Assembly: GCF_001005085.2 (NCBI RefSeq)
Contig: NZ_LBMU02000055.1
Location: forward strand, 1 to 64,000
Length of the DNA stretch: 64,000 nt
Source of the DNA: Streptomyces humi
GTDB taxonomy: Bacteria > Actinomycetota > Actinomycetes > Streptomycetales > Streptomycetaceae
Direction: 5' to 3'
Shown in pieces: positions 23,424-31,740 of the stretch. The notes beneath the pieces were generated by a model. The model did not search any database. It saw only the letters and a program-made list of their open reading frames with translations, and was not told the origin of the DNA. The position numbers and the translations under genes were made by a program. How positions within the stretch are numbered: the first letter of the stretch is position 1; each line of letters opens with the position of its first letter.

Positions 23424-24959
23424 GTGACACACACCGACCCCCAGCCCGCCCGCGCAGTTCTCCCCGCCGATCTGGACGAGGCTGCCCACCGCTGCCTGGT
23501 CGCGGGATTCGAGGGCACCACCGTCGTCCCCGACACGCTCAGGCGGCTGATCGACCGGGGCCTCGGCGGTGTCATCCTGTTCACCCGCAACATCCGGGAC
23601 GCCGAGCAGGTGCGTCGGCTCACCGACACCCTGCGCGCCCTCCGCCCCGACCTGCTGGTGGGCATCGACAACGAGGGCGGCGGCATCGGTCACCTGGTGG
23701 CCGCGGGTGCCCCGGAGGTCCCCGGCAACTACGCGCTCGGCGTGGTCGACGACCCGGCCCTGACCGCGCGCTGCGCCGACGCGCTGGCCGGGCATCTGGC
23801 CGTGCTCGGTATCACCGCCTCGTACGCCCCCGTCGCGGACGTCCAGCGGCAGGCGGGTAACCCGATCGTGCGCACGCGTGCCTTCGGCGACGATCCCGGG
23901 CAGGTCTCGCGGCACCTGCGCGCGTGGATCGAGGCGACCGAGGCGCGGGGCATCGCCTCCTGCGCCAAGCACTTCCCCGGGCACGGGGGCACCCTCACCG
24001 ACAGCCACCACGAACTGGCGGTCGACCCGCGGCCGTACGAGGAACTCGACCTCGCACCCTTCCGGGCCGCGATCGCCGCGGGGGTGCCGATGCTGATGAG
24101 CGCGCACGTCGTGTTCCCGGCGCTCGACCAGAACCGTCCCGCGACGCTCAGCCGCCGGATCCTGAGGGACCTGCTCAGGTTCGAACTCGGCTTCGACGGG
24201 GTGCTCGTCAGCGACGCGCTGGAGATGAAGGCGATCGCCGACCGGTACGGGGAGGCGGCGGGGGCGAGGATCGCGCTGGCCGCGGGGGCCGATCAGGTGA
24301 TCGTGGCCGTGCCCGATCTCGGGGTCACCGTGCGGTGCCGGGACGCGGTGCTCGCGGCGCTGCGCTCCGGGACGCTGGCCGAGGGACGGGTGCGGGAGGC
24401 GGCGGGGCGGGTGCGGAAGCTCTCCTCGCGGTATGCGGAGCCCGCGGCCCTGGTCGGTCCGTGGGACGCCCAGGCCGGGCTGGAGGCCGCTCGTCGGGCC
24501 GTGGGCGGACAGGGCAGACAGGGCAGACAGGGCAGACAGGGCGGACAGGGTGTACAGAGCGGACAGGCCGGGTCGGTCGGGGTGACCGGGGCGCATGTCG
24601 TCGACCTGTTTCCGGCGCCGCATCCCGCGCTGAACTGGGGTGGGGAGGATCTGCCGGCCGCGGTGCGGTCGGTGGATCCTTCGGCCACGGGGACCGCGGT
24701 GACGGGGGAGCCCGCCGATCCGGGGGCGCTGGTCGAGGTGATCCTGCGGCGTGCCGGGGGCGGGCCGTTGGTCGTCGCCACCAGCGATGCCGGGCTGTAC
24801 CCGTGGCAGGTCCGCTTGAGCGAAGAGCTGACGGCCCGGCGGCCCGACGCGATACGCGTCGCCACGGGCCTGCCGGAACGAGACGCGGTGGTGTGTTCCT
24901 ACGGGCGCGGGAAGGTCAACCTGCGGGCGCTGGCGGAGGTGCTGGTCGGGACGCGGTGA
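23424..24959 (+). CDS. GH3 beta-N-acetylhexosaminidase (NagZ-like)
   Basis: Retaining glycosidase of 511 residues that should release terminal GlcNAc. The NagZ signature KHFPGHGGTLTDSHHEL (catalytic His) is present, as is the nucleophile Asp in LVSDALEMKAI. A C-terminal extension (about 330-511) contains a Gly/Gln repeat (seven 9-bp units). The start GTG at 23424 directly follows AGGA; a GTG at 23364 would add 20 residues but overlaps the operator. No signal peptide, so it acts in the cytoplasm. The upstream operator box ties it to the RpiR-controlled glycan locus. Confidence 0.9.
   Translation: MTHTDPQPARAVLPADLDEAAHRCLVAGFEGTTVVPDTLRRLIDRGLGGVILFTRNIRDAEQVRRLTDTLRALRPDLLVGIDNEGGGIGHLVAAGAPEVPGNYALGVVDDPALTARCADALAGHLAVLGITASYAPVADVQRQAGNPIVRTRAFGDDPGQVSRHLRAWIEATEARGIASCAKHFPGHGGTLTDSHHELAVDPRPYEELDLAPFRAAIAAGVPMLMSAHVVFPALDQNRPATLSRRILRDLLRFELGFDGVLVSDALEMKAIADRYGEAAGARIALAAGADQVIVAVPDLGVTVRCRDAVLAALRSGTLAEGRVREAAGRVRKLSSRYAEPAALVGPWDAQAGLEAARRAVGGQGRQGRQGRQGGQGVQSGQAGSVGVTGAHVVDLFPAPHPALNWGGEDLPAAVRSVDPSATGTAVTGEPADPGALVEVILRRAGGGPLVVATSDAGLYPWQVRLSEELTARRPDAIRVATGLPERDAVVCSYGRGKVNLRALAEVLVGTR
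24508..24570. repeat. In-frame 9-bp tandem repeat (GACAGGGCA), seven units
   Basis: It encodes a Gly-Arg-Gln / Gly-Gln rich linker within the C-terminal part of the GH3 hexosaminidase gene. In-frame length variation would not disturb the reading frame. Confidence 0.8.
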
Positions 24960-25040
24960 CGGTCGCCGCCGGGCGGTGGGCCGCGCCCGCGTGGCGGACG
25001 CCACGGCCGGGCACGGACCCACACCTCTGAAGGCATCCGG

Positions 25041-26315
25041 TCACGGCGTTCGCAGGAGCTCCTTGATTCCCCTTGCCGCCAGGTACGTCTCGTCGCTCGC
25101 CCGCTCGGCCAGGACCACCGCCGGGCGGGCTCCCTGTCGGCGCAGTTCCATCCAGGTCTCGAAGTACGTGCCTCCCGGCCCCGACGTCGAGCGGGTGGAC
25201 GGAGTGCAGTCCAGGACGAGGGCTGTCTCCCGCCGCTCGGGAGTCCGCGGTGCGGCCCGCAACTCCGTGATCGTGGCCGCGAGGGACTCCGCGATCGGCT
25301 TCGGGCGACCGGCGGAGTCGAAGAGCCCCAGGGTGTACTCCAGCTCCGGGAAGTCGGCCAGGGAGCGGTCGACGTCGTGGGAGCACCACCAGGTCACGCC
25401 CCACAGGTTCGGGCAACCGGACACGTTCAGGACCGTTTCGCGAGCGAACCCGGGAGCGTCGGCCGCTGGGATGTGGGGCTCCGGGGCACCCGTCTCCTGG
25501 ACCCAGACCGGGCGTACGGGGTCGACCGCGTAGGCCGTGGCCAGTTCCGTGCCGTACTCGGCGAGATGCTGGACCTGAGGAGAGCGCGGGCCGTAACGGC
25601 GGGCGCAGTCGCCGGAGAACACCCAGGGGTGGACCGTGGTCACGTCGCCCTTGCGGGCCGACGCCTCGGGGGTGAAGGGGTGGTCGTCGCCGTACCAGGC
25701 CGCGTCGTACGCGGAATGCGTGACCAGGCCCCCTGGCGCGCCCAGGCCACCTGGCGAGCCCAGGCCACCGGGGGCGCCCAGGCCACCGGGGGCGCCCAGG
25801 CCCTCGCGGGCCGCCGCCAGCAGGGTGTCGAGGTAGTGGTCGACCTGTGTCACCGTCACCGGGTTGTGCTCGACCAGGTTGTTGAGCTCGTTGCCGAGCT
25901 GGAGGCCGATGAGGTTCGGACGGCCGGTCAGGGCGCCGCCCAGCGTACGCAACAGGACCGCCTGGGCCTCGATCGCCTCGGGGTCGGTGAACACGTTCCG
26001 GTGGTGCCAGCTGCGGGTCCACTCCGGGTAGAAGTCGAAGCTCGACAGGTGGCCCTGCACGCCGTCCACCAGGACGTCGAGGCCCTCTTCGGCGGCCAGG
26101 TCCACCAGCCGCACCAACTGGTCCACGGCGGCGGTCCGGATCAGGGTGCGGTTGGGCTGGAGGAGCGGCCACAGGTGGAAGACCCTGACGTGGTCGAGAC
26201 CGAGGCCGGCGATCTGGGCCAGATCCTCACGGGTCCGGGCCGGATCGAAGTCCTGCCAGGAGTGGAACCAGCCGTGACGGGGCGTGTAGTTGACGCCGAA
26301 GCGGAGCGTGGAAAT
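25041..26315 (-). CDS. GH5-like glycoside hydrolase, apparent ATT start
   Basis: Intracellular (alpha/beta)8 hydrolase of 424 residues. Seen: first strands FGVNYTPRHGWFHSW and GLDHVRVFHLWP, acid/base Glu in LQLGNELNN, and nucleophile Glu in VWVQETGAPEP, followed by WGVTWWCSHDVD. The reading frame has no ATG/GTG/TTG between an upstream stop and residue 64. An ATT at 26313-26315 sits 4-5 nt after AGGGAGGG and gives the expected N-terminus. A GTG at 26126 would cut away the first barrel strands. An 18-bp repeat encodes GLGAPG units in the middle. Likely a mannan- or glycan-acting enzyme of the locus; divergent from the kinase gene. Confidence 0.8.
   Translation of the reverse strand: MSTLRFGVNYTPRHGWFHSWQDFDPARTREDLAQIAGLGLDHVRVFHLWPLLQPNRTLIRTAAVDQLVRLVDLAAEEGLDVLVDGVQGHLSSFDFYPEWTRSWHHRNVFTDPEAIEAQAVLLRTLGGALTGRPNLIGLQLGNELNNLVEHNPVTVTQVDHYLDTLLAAAREGLGAPGGLGAPGGLGSPGGLGAPGGLVTHSAYDAAWYGDDHPFTPEASARKGDVTTVHPWVFSGDCARRYGPRSPQVQHLAEYGTELATAYAVDPVRPVWVQETGAPEPHIPAADAPGFARETVLNVSGCPNLWGVTWWCSHDVDRSLADFPELEYTLGLFDSAGRPKPIAESLAATITELRAAPRTPERRETALVLDCTPSTRSTSGPGGTYFETWMELRRQGARPAVVLAERASDETYLAARGIKELLRTP
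25724..25802. repeat. In-frame 18-bp tandem repeat, four units plus a partial
   Basis: Units of CCAGGCCACCGGGGGCGC type encode a (GLGAPG)n insertion in a loop of the GH5-like enzyme. Such an insertion is not expected in the family, so it looks recent. Confidence 0.8.
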
Positions 26316-26382
26316 GGGACCCTCCCTGAGCCGGCTTCCCGGAGTTCCTGTCCGGTCGTTCGCGAATTGCTCTTGTCCTGCG

Positions 26383-26429
26383 CGAATGTATCAACCACCA
26401 TAGTCAGTGATGGGTAATGATTTGAACCA
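26383..26429. promoter_or_regulatory. Paired RpiR-regulon boxes, GH5 / kinase divergent promoter
   Basis: CGAATG-TAT-CAACCA (26383-26397) and TAATGA-TTT-GAACCA (26415-26429), centres 32 bp apart. A CATAGT -10 for the kinase (26399-26404) lies between them, and the second box covers its first codons, a repressor-type layout. Confidence 0.65.
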
Positions 26430-27504
26430 GAAACTCGTCATCGGTCTCGACGCCGGTGGCACCCGTACCCGTGTCGTGCTCGCCGGCGCCGCCGACGGCC
26501 GTGTGCTGGCCGAGGCCACGGCCGGTCCGGGCAACGCCCTGACCGTGCCGCCGCGGCAGCTCACCGATTGTCTGGCCGAGGCGCTCGCCGCGGTGATGCC
26601 CGAAGGGGCCCGCGATCGGGTCGTCGCCGTGGCCGGCGGATTCGCCGGTGCCACGGCGGCCGACGCGGGCGATCCCGGGACGGTCCGGGCCCGCCGTGCC
26701 CTCACCGAGGCGCTGCGCCGGCTCGGCGTGCCCGAGGGCCCGGTCGGCATCTGGAGCGACATCGAGGCAGCCTTCGCCGCGGCTCCCGGCGCCCCGGCCG
26801 ACGGTCTTGCCCTGGTCGCCGGTACCGGCGCGGTCGCCATGCGCATCGCCGGCCGGCAGGCCACGACCACCGTGGACGGCGACGGCTGGCTTCTCGGTGA
26901 CGAGGGCAGCGGCTTCTGGATCGGGCGCAGCGCGGTGCGCGCCGCGCTGCGCATGGCGGACGGGCGGGGACGGGAGACGGTACTGGCCGAGCGGGTCGGG
27001 CGTTCGCTCGGCCTGCCGGTGGACGTCCTGCCCACGGGAAGCGTGCCGTCGTACGACGAGACAGGCGCCCCCGCCCCGGTCGGCCCGGTCTGCGCGCTCG
27101 GCCCGGTCGGTGCGGGATCCCGGGCCGTCGGGGCCGCCGACTGGTCCCGCGCCCGGCGTGAGGACTTCCGCAGGCATCTGCTGCCCGCCGTGATGGCCGA
27201 TCCACCGATCCGGCTCGCCCGGTTCGCACCGCTGGTCGCCGAGGCGGCCGGCGAGCAGGACGCCGTCGCGCTGGAGATCCTCGACGAGGCCGCGGACCAC
27301 CTGCTGGCCACGGTCCGCGCGCTGGAGCCCGGCCCCGGTGAGCGGATCGTCGCCACCGGCGGACTGCTCGGCCCGGCCGGTCCGATGACCGCCCCGCTGA
27401 CCGAGCGCCTGCGTGTCCTCGGCCTGAACCTCGACTGGGTGCCCGACGGGGGACCGGGCGCGGTGGCGCTCGCGCGTTTCATGTACGACGGCCGGGCCCT
27501 GTGA
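26410..27504 (+). CDS. N-acetylglucosamine kinase, BadF/BadG/BcrA/BcrD ATPase family
   Basis: Actin-fold sugar kinase of 364 residues expected to make GlcNAc-6-phosphate from GlcNAc released by the locus. The phosphate 1 loop GLDAGGTRTR is at the N-terminus; other blocks are LVAGTGAVA and GDGWLLGDEGSGFWIGRSA, with ATGGLLGPAGP near the C-terminus. A Pro/Val/Gly-rich insertion (about 218-240) is unusual. The CATAGT hexamer 6 bp before the ATG suggests a leaderless mRNA. It is the first gene of a probable operon with the GH3 glycosidase downstream, and is divergent from the GH5-like gene through paired operator boxes. Confidence 0.88.
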   Translation: MGNDLNQKLVIGLDAGGTRTRVVLAGAADGRVLAEATAGPGNALTVPPRQLTDCLAEALAAVMPEGARDRVVAVAGGFAGATAADAGDPGTVRARRALTEALRRLGVPEGPVGIWSDIEAAFAAAPGAPADGLALVAGTGAVAMRIAGRQATTTVDGDGWLLGDEGSGFWIGRSAVRAALRMADGRGRETVLAERVGRSLGLPVDVLPTGSVPSYDETGAPAPVGPVCALGPVGAGSRAVGAADWSRARREDFRRHLLPAVMADPPIRLARFAPLVAEAAGEQDAVALEILDEAADHLLATVRALEPGPGERIVATGGLLGPAGPMTAPLTERLRVLGLNLDWVPDGGPGAVALARFMYDGRAL

Positions 27505-27619
27505 ACGGCAGACACGCCGACAGCAGACACGCCGACGGCGGATCTTCCGACGGCGGATCACCCACCGGCGGACCCGCCGGCGCGACACCCGTGAACGACA
27601 CCCCGGAGAGCCCCGGACG

Positions 27620-29854
27620 ATGAGCGACCACCTCTGCCGCGCCAACCTCCTCTACCGCGACCCCACCGCCCCCGTCGACGCCCGCGTCAGCGATCTCCTC
27701 TCCCGGATGACCCTGCGGGAGAAGGTGGGGCAGGTCAACCAGCGCATGTACGGCTGGGACGCCTACCGGCACACCCCCGACGGCGGCTTCGAACTCACCG
27801 ACGCCCTGTACGCCGAGACCGAGCGCTTCGAGGGGCTCGGTGCCCTGTACGGCTTGCAGCGTGCCGACGCCTGGTCCGGCGTCGACCACGACAACGGACC
27901 GGACGCCGAACACGGCGCGGCCCTCGCCGAGACGGTGCAGCGGCACGTCGTGGAGCGCAGCCGCCTCGGCATCCCCGCCCTGTTCGTGGAGGAGGTCCCG
28001 CACGGCCTCATGGCCCTCGACGGCACGGTCTTCCCGGTCAACCTGGCCGTCGGCGCCACCTGGGACCCGGAGCTGTACGAGCGTGCCGCCGCCCACGCCG
28101 CCGCCGAACTCCGGTCCCGCGGCGGCCATGTCGCCCTCGTTTCCGCGCTCGACGTCTCCCGCGACCCGCGCTGGGGCCGCACCGAGGAGTGCTACGGCGA
28201 GGACCCGTACCTCGCCGCGCGACTGACGGAGGCGCTGGTCCGCGGCGCGCAGGGCACCGTCTCCCCGGACGGCTCCTTCGCCGCCGACAGGGCCCCGGTC
28301 GTCCTCAAGCACTTCGCCGGCCAGGGGGCCACCGTCGGCGGCCGCAACTCCGCCGAGTCCGAGCTCGGCCGGCGCGAGCTGCACGAGATCCATCTCCCCG
28401 CCGCCCGGGCCGGCGTCCGCGCGGGCGCCGCCGCCGTCATGGCGGCGTACAACGAGGTCGACGGCATGCCCTGCGCCGGCAACCGCGCCCTGCTCACCGA
28501 ACTCCTGCGGGACGACTGGGGTTTCGAAGGGCTGGTCATGGCGGACGGCCTGGCCGTCGACCGGCTGGCCCGCATCACCGGTGACAAGGTGTCGGCGGGC
28601 GCACTCGCCCTCAACTCCGGTGTGGATCTGAGCCTTTGGGACGAGGGGTTCACGCACCTGGAGGAAGCGGTCGAGCGTGGGCTCGTCGAGGAGACCGTGC
28701 TGGACACCGCCGTCGCCCGGGTGCTGCGCCTCAAGTTCCGCCTCGGGCTGTTCGACGGGACCCCCGAGTCCTCCGCACCCGAAGCGGGCGGGGACCTCAG
28801 CAAGGAAGTCGCCCGCGCCGCCGTCACCCTCCTGCGCAACGACGGGGTACTCCCCATCGGCGGAAACGTAACCCGTGTCGCCGTCCTCGGACCCCAGGCC
28901 GCCACCGTCGCCCACCAGTCGGGCGACTACACGGCTCCGCAGCGCCCCGGTACCGGCAGCGCGGTCCTCGACGCTCTGCGCCGGCTGGCCCCGCCCGGAC
29001 TCGACATCCGGCACGCCCGGGGCTGCGCCCTCACCGGTGACGACCTCTCCGGGATCCCGGCCGCGATCGCCGAGGCCGCCGCCGCCGACCTCGCCGTGCT
29101 GGTGCTGGGCGGCAGCAGCGCGCGCGGCGCCGGCACCGAGTTCGACGCCAACGGCGCGGCCCTGACCGCCGTCGACCACATGACCTGCGGTGAGGGCGTC
29201 GACCTCGCCGAACTCCGTCTCGGCGCCGCCCAGTACACACTGCTGGACGCCGTGGTCGCCACCGGCACGCCCACCGCGGTCGTCCTGGTCCAGGGGCGCC
29301 CGCACGTCGTCCCGGACACCGCGCCCGCCCTGCTCACCGCCTGGTATCCGGGCCCGTGGGGCGGCGAGGCGATCGCCGAGGTGCTGCTCGGGCTCGCGGA
29401 ACCGACAGGGCGGCTGCCGGTCTCCGTGCCGCGCTCGGCCGCCCAACTCCCCGTCTACTACAACCACAAGGACACCGAGTACGGCGGCTACGTCGACGGG
29501 AGCGCCGAGCCCGCCTACTCCTTCGGGCACGGACTGGCGTATACGGACTTCGTGTTCGGCGCGCCCCGGCTCGACGGCCGGACCGTCGCCGTCGAGGTCA
29601 CCAACACCGGTGTCCGGCAAGGGCGTTCGATGGTACAGGTCTATCTGCGGCGGATGATCACCGCCAGCTGGCCGCGCACCCTCGAACTGTGCGCGTTCGA
29701 GGGCGTCGACCTCGCGCCGGGCGAGTGCCGCACGGTCCTGACACGACTCGGCGCCGACCGACTGGCCGGCGCCGACGTCGTTCAGATCCGGGTCGCCTCC
29801 TCGGCACGGGCGGCCCTCACCGCCGTACCGCTGACCCTGGACCTCAGATCTTGA
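27620..29854 (+). CDS. GH3 beta-glycosidase
   Basis: Cytoplasmic retaining glycosidase of 744 residues of the beta-glucosidase/xylosidase type. The N-terminal TIM barrel shows SALDVSRDPRWGRTEECYGEDP, VLKHFAGQ and MAAYNEVDGMPCAGN; the nucleophile Asp is in VMADGLAV. The C-terminal alpha/beta sandwich starts near RAAVTLLRNDGVLPI. A fibronectin-III-like end (VEVTNTGVRQGRSMVQVYLR) follows. It starts 115 bp after the kinase, behind short GACGGCGGATC repeats. Its last codons overlap the end of the convergent permease gene by 11 bp. Substrate unknown; beta-linked glucose, xylose or mannose are options. Confidence 0.9.
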   Translation: MSDHLCRANLLYRDPTAPVDARVSDLLSRMTLREKVGQVNQRMYGWDAYRHTPDGGFELTDALYAETERFEGLGALYGLQRADAWSGVDHDNGPDAEHGAALAETVQRHVVERSRLGIPALFVEEVPHGLMALDGTVFPVNLAVGATWDPELYERAAAHAAAELRSRGGHVALVSALDVSRDPRWGRTEECYGEDPYLAARLTEALVRGAQGTVSPDGSFAADRAPVVLKHFAGQGATVGGRNSAESELGRRELHEIHLPAARAGVRAGAAAVMAAYNEVDGMPCAGNRALLTELLRDDWGFEGLVMADGLAVDRLARITGDKVSAGALALNSGVDLSLWDEGFTHLEEAVERGLVEETVLDTAVARVLRLKFRLGLFDGTPESSAPEAGGDLSKEVARAAVTLLRNDGVLPIGGNVTRVAVLGPQAATVAHQSGDYTAPQRPGTGSAVLDALRRLAPPGLDIRHARGCALTGDDLSGIPAAIAEAAAADLAVLVLGGSSARGAGTEFDANGAALTAVDHMTCGEGVDLAELRLGAAQYTLLDAVVATGTPTAVVLVQGRPHVVPDTAPALLTAWYPGPWGGEAIAEVLLGLAEPTGRLPVSVPRSAAQLPVYYNHKDTEYGGYVDGSAEPAYSFGHGLAYTDFVFGAPRLDGRTVAVEVTNTGVRQGRSMVQVYLRRMITASWPRTLELCAFEGVDLAPGECRTVLTRLGADRLAGADVVQIRVASSARAALTAVPLTLDLRS

Positions 29855-30728
29855 CCGCTCCCGAGGACACGCCCTTGTAGAACCACCGCTGCGTGATCAC
29901 GAACAGCACCAGCACCGGGATCACGGAGATCACCGAACCGGCCATGACCATGCGCTGGTCGTAGCCGAACGACGAGCTCTGTAGCCGGGAAAGTCCCAGC
30001 GTGAGCGTCATGTTGCTCTCGGAGCGCAGCACGATCAGCGGCCACAGGAAGTCGTCCCATGCGCTGATGAACGTGTTGATGACGACCACCATGATCGCGC
30101 CCCACGCGGACGGCAGATACAGGTACTTGAAGCGCTGCCACTCGTTCGCGCCGTCCAGCATCGCCGAGTCCTCGATCTCGCGCGGTACCGCGAGGAACGC
30201 GCCGCGCATCAGCAGCACGTTGATGGCGCCGACGAAGCCGGGCAGCCACACGCCGGCCAGGCTGTCGACCAGGCCCAGGTCGCGGATGCTGATGAACAGC
30301 GAGACCATGATCGACTCGAAGGGGAACATCATCGAGGCGACCAGCACCACCCAGACCGCTTTGCGGCCCTTCCAGGCGGGCTTGGAGAGCATGTAGCCGG
30401 CCGTCGTGGAGAAGACCAGCTGGCTGGTGATCGACAGGGCGACCACGATCAGGCTGTTCCTGATGTACGACCACACCGGTACCTGGTCGAAGACCGTCCG
30501 GTAGGCGCGCAGCGTCGGGTGGTGCGGCAGCAGGGTGGCGTCCGCGCCGAAGACGTCCTCGCTCGTGCCCTTCAGGGAGGCCAGCAGCTGCCACAGCAGC
30601 GGGCCCACGGTCAGGCCGAGCACCAGGAGGAGGAGCAGGTAGCGGACGACCAGCTCGCGTGGCCGGCCGTAGTCACGCCAACGCGGCAGCAGGCGACGGC
30701 CCTTGGTCTCGACGACACTCGTCGTCAT
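29844..30728 (-). CDS. Sugar ABC transporter permease (MalG-like, CUT1)
   Basis: Inner-membrane permease of 294 residues with six predicted helices. The EAA loop that meets the ATPase is EDSAMLDGANEWQRFKYLYLP. Last gene of a three-gene import operon, overlapping the preceding permease by 4 nt (ATGA). No ATPase gene is nearby; CUT1 importers in Streptomyces share the general MsiK ATPase, so that is expected. It probably imports oligosaccharides released outside the cell. Confidence 0.92.
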   Translation of the reverse strand: MTTSVVETKGRRLLPRWRDYGRPRELVVRYLLLLLVLGLTVGPLLWQLLASLKGTSEDVFGADATLLPHHPTLRAYRTVFDQVPVWSYIRNSLIVVALSITSQLVFSTTAGYMLSKPAWKGRKAVWVVLVASMMFPFESIMVSLFISIRDLGLVDSLAGVWLPGFVGAINVLLMRGAFLAVPREIEDSAMLDGANEWQRFKYLYLPSAWGAIMVVVINTFISAWDDFLWPLIVLRSESNMTLTLGLSRLQSSSFGYDQRMVMAGSVISVIPVLVLFVITQRWFYKGVSSGAVKI

Positions 30729-31738
30729 GACTCGTCCTCCTTGGTCAGGCGCTGCGCCAGCAGGGTCAGCCCCAGCGTCAGCGCGAACAGGGCCACGCTG
30801 ACGGCCGAGCCGTAACCCGCGTTGCCGGTGATCGGGTCCAGGCCGACGTCCCGGATGTAGAACGGCAGGGTGCGGTCGGCTCCGCCGGGGCCGCCGGTGG
30901 AACTGCCGAGCATGTAGATCTCGGTGAACACCCTGAGCGAGCCGATGCCGGTGAGCGTGCCGACGAGCATCATGGCCTGCCGGACGCCGGGGATGGTGAT
31001 GTGCCAGAAGCGGCGCACCGCACCGGCGCCGTCCATCTGCGCGGCCTCGTGCAGTTCCTTGGGCACGTTCCCGAGGGCGGCCAGGTAGAAGACCATGTAC
31101 CAGCCGAGACCCTTCCACAGGGTCAGACCCATCGCGGACAGCAGGATCAGCCACGAGTCCGACAGGAACGGGACGGCCGATCTGATCAGATGGGCCTTCT
31201 CCAGCCAGGTGTTGACCAGCCCGTCGTCCGCGAGCAGCCACTGCCAGCTCAGGCCGACGACCACGCTGGAGGCCAGCACCGGTGTGTAGAACGCCGATCG
31301 GAAGAAGCCGATGCCGGGGAGGTTCTTCTCCACCAGGACGGCCAGCATCAGCGGCAGCAGCACCATCAGCGGGACGACGACCACCGCGTACAGGACGCTG
31401 TTGCGGGTGGCGAGCCAGAAGTCGTCGTCCTGGAGCATCCGCGTGTAGTTGTCGAGCCCGACGAAACCCGCGGCGCCGCCCAGTGGCTTGGCGTCGGTGA
31501 ACGACAGCAGGACCGTGTTGAGGAACGGGAACACCCCGAAGACCACCGCGCACCCGATCGCGGGGGCGGTCCACAGCCACGGCAGCCACCAACGGCGGTA
31601 CATGGCCGCTCCGTTGGCTCCGGGCGCGGGGCCGGGCAGAGCTGCCTTGGCGAGCCGGCGGAGGCGGGACGGGGCCGGGCCCGGCGCGGAGGTCCTGGCC
31701 TCCGCGCCGGACGCCGGCTTCATGATCTGTGCCGTCAC
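30725..31738 (-). CDS. Sugar ABC transporter permease (MalF-like, CUT1)
   Basis: Inner-membrane permease of 337 residues. A ~50-residue Pro/Ala-rich cytoplasmic N-terminus is followed by six helices. The EAA loop is ELHEAAQMDGAGAVRRFWHITIP. The start GTG at 31738 comes 2 nt after the binding-protein stop; an ATG at 31723 is an alternative. Forms the import channel with the MalG-like partner. Confidence 0.92.
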   Translation of the reverse strand: MTAQIMKPASGAEARTSAPGPAPSRLRRLAKAALPGPAPGANGAAMYRRWWLPWLWTAPAIGCAVVFGVFPFLNTVLLSFTDAKPLGGAAGFVGLDNYTRMLQDDDFWLATRNSVLYAVVVVPLMVLLPLMLAVLVEKNLPGIGFFRSAFYTPVLASSVVVGLSWQWLLADDGLVNTWLEKAHLIRSAVPFLSDSWLILLSAMGLTLWKGLGWYMVFYLAALGNVPKELHEAAQMDGAGAVRRFWHITIPGVRQAMMLVGTLTGIGSLRVFTEIYMLGSSTGGPGGADRTLPFYIRDVGLDPITGNAGYGSAVSVALFALTLGLTLLAQRLTKEDES

Positions 31739-31740
31739 GG

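Noticed and set aside
27479..29620. 713-codon open frame opposite the GH3 glycosidase
   Set aside because: Shadow of the real gene; no start signal or domain.
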